A stretch of 15,664 bases of DNA from an uncultured Collinsella sp. (lineage in GTDB: Bacteria > Actinomycetota > Coriobacteriia > Coriobacteriales > Coriobacteriaceae), in the NCBI GenBank assembly GCA_902496455.1, contig CABVAY010000041.1, positions 1 through 15,664 on the forward strand. The letters are read 5' to 3'. The notes below the pieces were generated by a model. The model had not been told where the DNA came from. It made no database searches and saw nothing but the letters and a program-made list of their open reading frames with translations. A program made the translations under genes and the position numbers. Shown here piece by piece: positions 12,609-15,664 of the stretch. Within the stretch, counting starts at the first letter, position 1; each line of letters opens with the position of its first letter.

Positions 12609-13306
12609 CGGCCAACCTCCTCGACGATGTTGACGAAGTTCTTAAGGATGCGCTGACCCAGCGCGGAGGATTTCTCGGGATGGAACTGGCAGCCACACAC
12701 GTTGCCGTGGCGCACGATGCACGGGAAGCTCCGCGTATAGTGCGTGCGCGCCAGCACATCGGCGGCATCGGCATCGTCGGCCACCGCGTAGCTGTGGGTG
12801 AAGTACATGTTGGCACCCTCGGCAAAACCAGTAAGCAGCGGATCGGCCGCACCGGCGGGCGTCATGTGCACCTGGTCCCAGCCCACGTGCGGCACCTTCA
12901 GGCGACTCGATTCCAAGCGCGTGCACGAGCCACGCATAATACCCAGGCCATCGACCCAGGGACCGCCAGCCTGCTCGGAGACGTCGCCGTCCGTGGCAAC
13001 ACCCTCGTCCGCCGGCACACCCTCGTCGCCGCGCTCAAAAAACAGCTGAAGGCCCAGGCAGATACCGAGCAGTGGAGTTCCGGCGGCGACGGCATCGAGC
13101 ACCGCGTCCGCCTCGCCGCTCTGGCGCATAAAGGCGATTGCGTCACAGAACGCGCCCACGCCCGGGATGACCAGGCCGTCGGCATTGCGGATCTGCTCCG
13201 GATCGTCCGATGTGCAGGCGGCGGCACCGGCGCGCGCAAGCCCGCGCGCAACGCTCGACAAGTTGCCCTTGTGGTAGTCAACCACCACGATCTTCGGTTC
13301 GCCCAC
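12605..13306 (-). CDS. hisH: Imidazole glycerol phosphate synthase glutaminase subunit HisH (GTG start)
   Basis: HisH is the class I glutamine amidotransferase that feeds ammonia to HisF. The 233-residue product begins with GTG, placed five bases after AGGAGGG. The catalytic triad is visible: Cys83 in LLGICLGLQLFF, His209 and Glu211 in CGCQFHPEK. VIPGVGAF, PHVGWDQV and YFTHSYAV are further family motifs. It is about 25-30 residues longer than usual, through an acidic, Gly-rich insert at about 93-118 after the nucleophile region. It overlaps hisA by four bases and lies 78 bases after hisB; that gap holds a perfect hairpin. Confidence 0.97.
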   Translation of the reverse strand: MGEPKIVVVDYHKGNLSSVARGLARAGAAACTSDDPEQIRNADGLVIPGVGAFCDAIAFMRQSGEADAVLDAVAAGTPLLGICLGLQLFFERGDEGVPADEGVATDGDVSEQAGGPWVDGLGIMRGSCTRLESSRLKVPHVGWDQVHMTPAGAADPLLTGFAEGANMYFTHSYAVADDADAADVLARTHYTRSFPCIVRHGNVCGCQFHPEKSSALGQRILKNFVNIVEEVGR

Positions 13307-13331
13307 GCGACCCTCCTTTTCCCATCATCCA

Positions 13332-13370
13332 AAACCACCACAAAGGGGACAGGCACCTTTGTGGTGGTTT
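13332..13370 (-). repeat. Perfect 15-bp hairpin between hisB and hisH
   Basis: AAACCACCACAAAGG (13332-13346) and its exact complement (13356-13370) enclose a nine-base loop. In the his transcript the stem is followed by TTGGATGATG, so the T run is too short for a strong terminator. The loop with its flanks reads GGGGACAGGCACC on the + strand. It lies 25 bases before the hisH GTG and 14 bases after the hisB stop, and might work as an attenuating or RNA-stabilising hairpin or be a REP-like repeat. Confidence 0.8.
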
Positions 13371-13384
13371 GTGCAATCCGTCAG

Positions 13385-13972
13385 CTACAGTGAACCCTTG
13401 GTGCTGGGGATGCCCTGCACGCGGGGATCCAGCTCGCAGGCGTGACGCATCGTGCGGCCCACGGCCTTAAAGGCGGCCTCGATAATGTGATGCGAGTTGC
13501 CGCCCGCCAGCTCGCGCACGTGCAGCGTGAGCTTGGCGTCGCGCGCAAAGGCGTAGAAGAACTCGACGGCCAGCTCGGTATCGAAGCTGCCCACGCGCTC
13601 GGTCGGCACGGGCAGCTCGCAGTAGGCCTGCCCGCGGCCCGAAATATCAACAGCAGCCATCACGAGCGTCTCGTCCATGGCGATCGCCGCGTCGGCAAAG
13701 CGCGTAATGCCCGCCTTGTCGCCCAGCGCCTGGCAAAACGCCTCGCCCAGCACGATACCCGTATCCTCGACGGTGTGGTGCGCATCGACCTCCACGTCGC
13801 CCACCGCGTGCACCGTCAGATCGAACAGGCCATGGCGGCCAAAGGCGTTGAGCATGTGGTCGAAAAACGGCACGCCGGTCGAGATATCGCACGCGCCGCT
13901 TCCGTCTAGGTCGAGCTTTACGACAATGTCGGTCTCGCCCGTCTTGCGGGTCACCTCGGCATAACGGCCCAT
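13385..13972 (-). CDS. hisB: Imidazoleglycerol-phosphate dehydratase HisB (monofunctional)
   Basis: HisB dehydrates imidazole glycerol phosphate to imidazole acetol phosphate. The 195-residue length is that of the dehydratase-only form; there is no N-terminal HAD phosphatase domain as in Escherichia coli HisB. The two manganese-binding motifs DAHHTVED (63-70) and NSHHIIEA (159-166) are intact, and VPFFDHML and the C-terminal STKGSL are typical. The ATG follows the hisC stop with no gap, and GGAGGAG lies within the end of hisC. The missing phosphatase activity is probably supplied by the PHP enzyme at 9299-10210. Confidence 0.98.
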   Translation of the reverse strand: MGRYAEVTRKTGETDIVVKLDLDGSGACDISTGVPFFDHMLNAFGRHGLFDLTVHAVGDVEVDAHHTVEDTGIVLGEAFCQALGDKAGITRFADAAIAMDETLVMAAVDISGRGQAYCELPVPTERVGSFDTELAVEFFYAFARDAKLTLHVRELAGGNSHHIIEAAFKAVGRTMRHACELDPRVQGIPSTKGSL

Positions 13973-15088
13973 CTACATCTCCTCCTTCACCAGCGTGGCA
14001 AACGCGGCCAGCACCTCGTCGTTTTCCTGCGGGGTACCCACGGTAATGCGCAGGCAGTCCGCGAGCCCCGGCGCGTAGCTAAAGTCGCGCACCAAAATCG
14101 AGTACTCGTCGCGCAGGCGCTCGCGCACGCGCGTGGAATGCGGCGTACGCACGAGCACAAAATTCGCCGCGCTCGGCCACGCCTCCACGGGCAGACCCTC
14201 GGCAGCCATCGCGCGTAGGGCGCACAGTTCGCGTTCGCGCTCGGATGCAACCTGTGCCACCACGGGCGCGTACGCATCGCGGGCACGCACGCAGGCAAGC
14301 GCGGCGGCCTGGCTCAGCACGTTAACCGAGTAGATCTGGCGAATCGCCGCAAACACATCGATGACCTCGGGCGCCGCGATCACGTAGCCCAGACGCGTGC
14401 CGGCGGCGCCAAACGCCTTGGACAGCGTATGCAGAATCACCAGGTTGGGATGCTCGGCGATAAGCCCCTGCGCCGTGGTAGCCGCGCCAAACGAATCGTC
14501 CGCAAACTCAACGTAGGCCTCGTCGACCATGACCATGCCGGGGCACGCATCGCACAGGGCCGCGACAAAGTCGAGCGGCGCCACGTCACCCGTGGGATTG
14601 TTGGGCGAGGTCACGATCGCCAGATCGCACTCGAGAGCCGCCGCAAGCACCGCTGCCTGGTCGAGCTCAAGGGTCGCCGGGTCGCGCCACACGTCGCGCA
14701 CCTCGGTCTGACAGAGCGATGCAAAGAACGCATACTCGCTAAAGCACGGCGGGCAGTTGAGCAGGGTCCGTCCCGCGCCGCCAAACGCCAGCAGGTAGTT
14801 ATAGAGCAGCTCGTCGCCGCCGTTGCCCACGCAGATGTTCTCGCGCGTCACGCCATGCCAAGCGGCCAGCTCGTCGCGCAGGTCGTTAGACATGGGATCG
14901 GGATAGCGGTTGAGCGGCGTAGCGGCGAGCGCCGCATCGATCGCCTCGCGCACACCGGCCGGCACGGGATAGGTGTTCTCGTTGGCCGAAAGGTTGATGC
15001 GCGTGGGCGTAAAGTTGGGATCATAGGGCTCGATGCCGGCCAGGTAGGGCTGGACGAGTTCCTTCATGCGCGGCGTGAGTTCGGCCAT
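13973..15088 (-). CDS. hisC: Histidinol-phosphate aminotransferase HisC
   Basis: HisC is a fold-type I PLP aminotransferase that makes L-histidinol phosphate from imidazole acetol phosphate with glutamate. The 371-residue protein shows NLSANENTYPVP, NRYPD, the cofactor-binding SPNNPTGD (Asn163), VDEAYVEF (Asp189), the Schiff-base lysine in HTLSKAFGAAGTRLGY (Lys224, Arg232) and the substrate-binding LRITVG near the C-terminus. The ATG at 15088 has AGGAGG seven bases upstream and follows the hisD stop by one base; a longer reading would run antisense into nothing recognisable. HisC can also act on aromatic amino acids in some bacteria. Confidence 0.97.
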   Translation of the reverse strand: MAELTPRMKELVQPYLAGIEPYDPNFTPTRINLSANENTYPVPAGVREAIDAALAATPLNRYPDPMSNDLRDELAAWHGVTRENICVGNGGDELLYNYLLAFGGAGRTLLNCPPCFSEYAFFASLCQTEVRDVWRDPATLELDQAAVLAAALECDLAIVTSPNNPTGDVAPLDFVAALCDACPGMVMVDEAYVEFADDSFGAATTAQGLIAEHPNLVILHTLSKAFGAAGTRLGYVIAAPEVIDVFAAIRQIYSVNVLSQAAALACVRARDAYAPVVAQVASERERELCALRAMAAEGLPVEAWPSAANFVLVRTPHSTRVRERLRDEYSILVRDFSYAPGLADCLRITVGTPQENDEVLAAFATLVKEEM

Positions 15089-15089
15089 G

Positions 15090-15664
15090 TTAGGCCTCCT
15101 CGCCGGTCGCGCCAGCGCCATCCGAGCCTGCAGCCGCCAGGTCCACGCCCTCGGCGACCGTCGCGGTCGTATCACCCGGCCAGGCGACCTTGGTCAGGTC
15201 GGCCGCAGCCAGCGACGCAGCGCTCACGGCATCCTCGCCCTGCTCCAACACGCGGCGACGCAAAGCGGCGGAAAGCGCGTGCGCCCACAGGCCCTCGGCC
15301 TCGGCCAGGCGCTGCGTCGCGGGAGCGTCCGAGAGCAGGCCCTCGGGTGTATAACAAATGACACTCGAGCGCTTAACGAACTCTTCGACCGAAAGCGGGT
15401 TGGAGAACATGGCCGTACCGCCGGTCGGCAGCGTGTGGTTCGGGCCGGCAACGTAATCGCCGAGCGGCTCGGAGCTCCACGCGCCCACAAAGATGGCGCC
15501 GGCGTTGCGAATGCCGCCGAGCAGGCCCATCGCATCCTTACAGTGCAGCTCAAGGTGCTCGGGCGCCACGGTGTTCACCGCCTCGACAGCGGCAGCCATA
15601 TCGGCGGCCACCACGATGGTGCCCTCGTTATCGAGCGAGGCACGCGTGATCTCGGCACGCGGGG
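15090..15664 (-). CDS. hisD: Histidinol dehydrogenase HisD, C-terminal part (5' end outside window)
   Basis: HisD oxidises L-histidinol to histidine in two NAD-dependent steps with a zinc ion. The frame stays open to the window edge, so about 190 C-terminal residues are present and the N-terminus lies beyond. Recognisable parts are AEITRASLDNEGTIVVAADM, VNTVAPEHLELH, where the histidine and acidic residues belong to the active site, GAIFVGAWSSEPLGDYVAG and GPNHTLPTGGTA. A C-terminal tail rich in Ala, Gly and Asp extends past the core domain. A GTG at 15614 is an internal codon. It is the most upstream his gene seen; hisC follows after one base. Confidence 0.97.
   Translation of the reverse strand, partial: PRAEITRASLDNEGTIVVAADMAAAVEAVNTVAPEHLELHCKDAMGLLGGIRNAGAIFVGAWSSEPLGDYVAGPNHTLPTGGTAMFSNPLSVEEFVKRSSVICYTPEGLLSDAPATQRLAEAEGLWAHALSAALRRRVLEQGEDAVSAASLAAADLTKVAWPGDTTATVAEGVDLAAAGSDGAGATGEEA

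Overview
The window is high-GC bacterial chromosome, gene-dense, with strong Shine-Dalgarno sites (AGGAGG, AAGGAG), one GTG start and compact operons. Gene content and style (OmpR-type two-component pair, GatB-like PTS protein, Actinobacteria-like his gene order, Coriobacteriia-type small genes) fit a gut Coriobacteriia such as Collinsella. That assignment is inference from composition and gene content, not from a database match. Most of the window is housekeeping; the less ordinary material is in the gaps between genes.

Layout. (1) Positions 1-1636: the 3' end of an OmpR/PhoB response regulator gene overlapping a complete histidine kinase gene (+), closed by a bidirectional terminator. (2) 1659-2332 (-): an orphan galactitol-type PTS IIB gene followed by a VOC-family gene. 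(3) 2411-3119 (+): a promoter and a membrane-anchored helical protein of unknown function. (4) 3131-3571: a tRNA-Leu(UAA) gene, its terminator, a second copy of the tRNA 3' end plus terminator 197 bp downstream with a palindrome-rich segment between them, and a separate long inverted repeat. (5) 3582-5373 (-): a FtsB/DivIC-like divisome gene followed by a Ppx/GppA phosphatase gene. (6) 5465-6976 (-): enolase with its own terminator and a candidate promoter carrying direct repeats. (7) 6998-8998 (-): a probable operon of a stand-alone LarC C-terminal domain, a YfcE-like phosphodiesterase and MazG, ended by a terminator. (8) 9299-10210 (+): a PHP-type histidinol-phosphatase. (9) 10238-15664 (-): histidine biosynthesis genes in transcription order hisD (partial), hisC, hisB, hisH, hisA, hisF, hisI, hisE.

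How the genes work together. The his cluster encodes the steps from phosphoribosyl-ATP (HisE, HisI, HisA, HisHF, HisB, HisC) to histidinol oxidation (HisD); hisG is not in the window and may lie upstream beyond 15664. HisB is the short dehydratase-only form, so histidinol phosphate needs a separate phosphatase; the convergent PHP gene next to hisE is the obvious candidate. The ftsB-ppx-eno-mazG stretch mixes division, phosphate/nucleotide metabolism and glycolysis, as is common around eno in Gram-positive bacteria.

No CRISPR array, transposase, phage gene or defence system is visible. The main leads are at least five dissimilar intergenic palindromes, two of them inside the his operon, the tRNA-Leu 3'-end duplication, the orphan LarC2 domain and the orphan PTS IIB.
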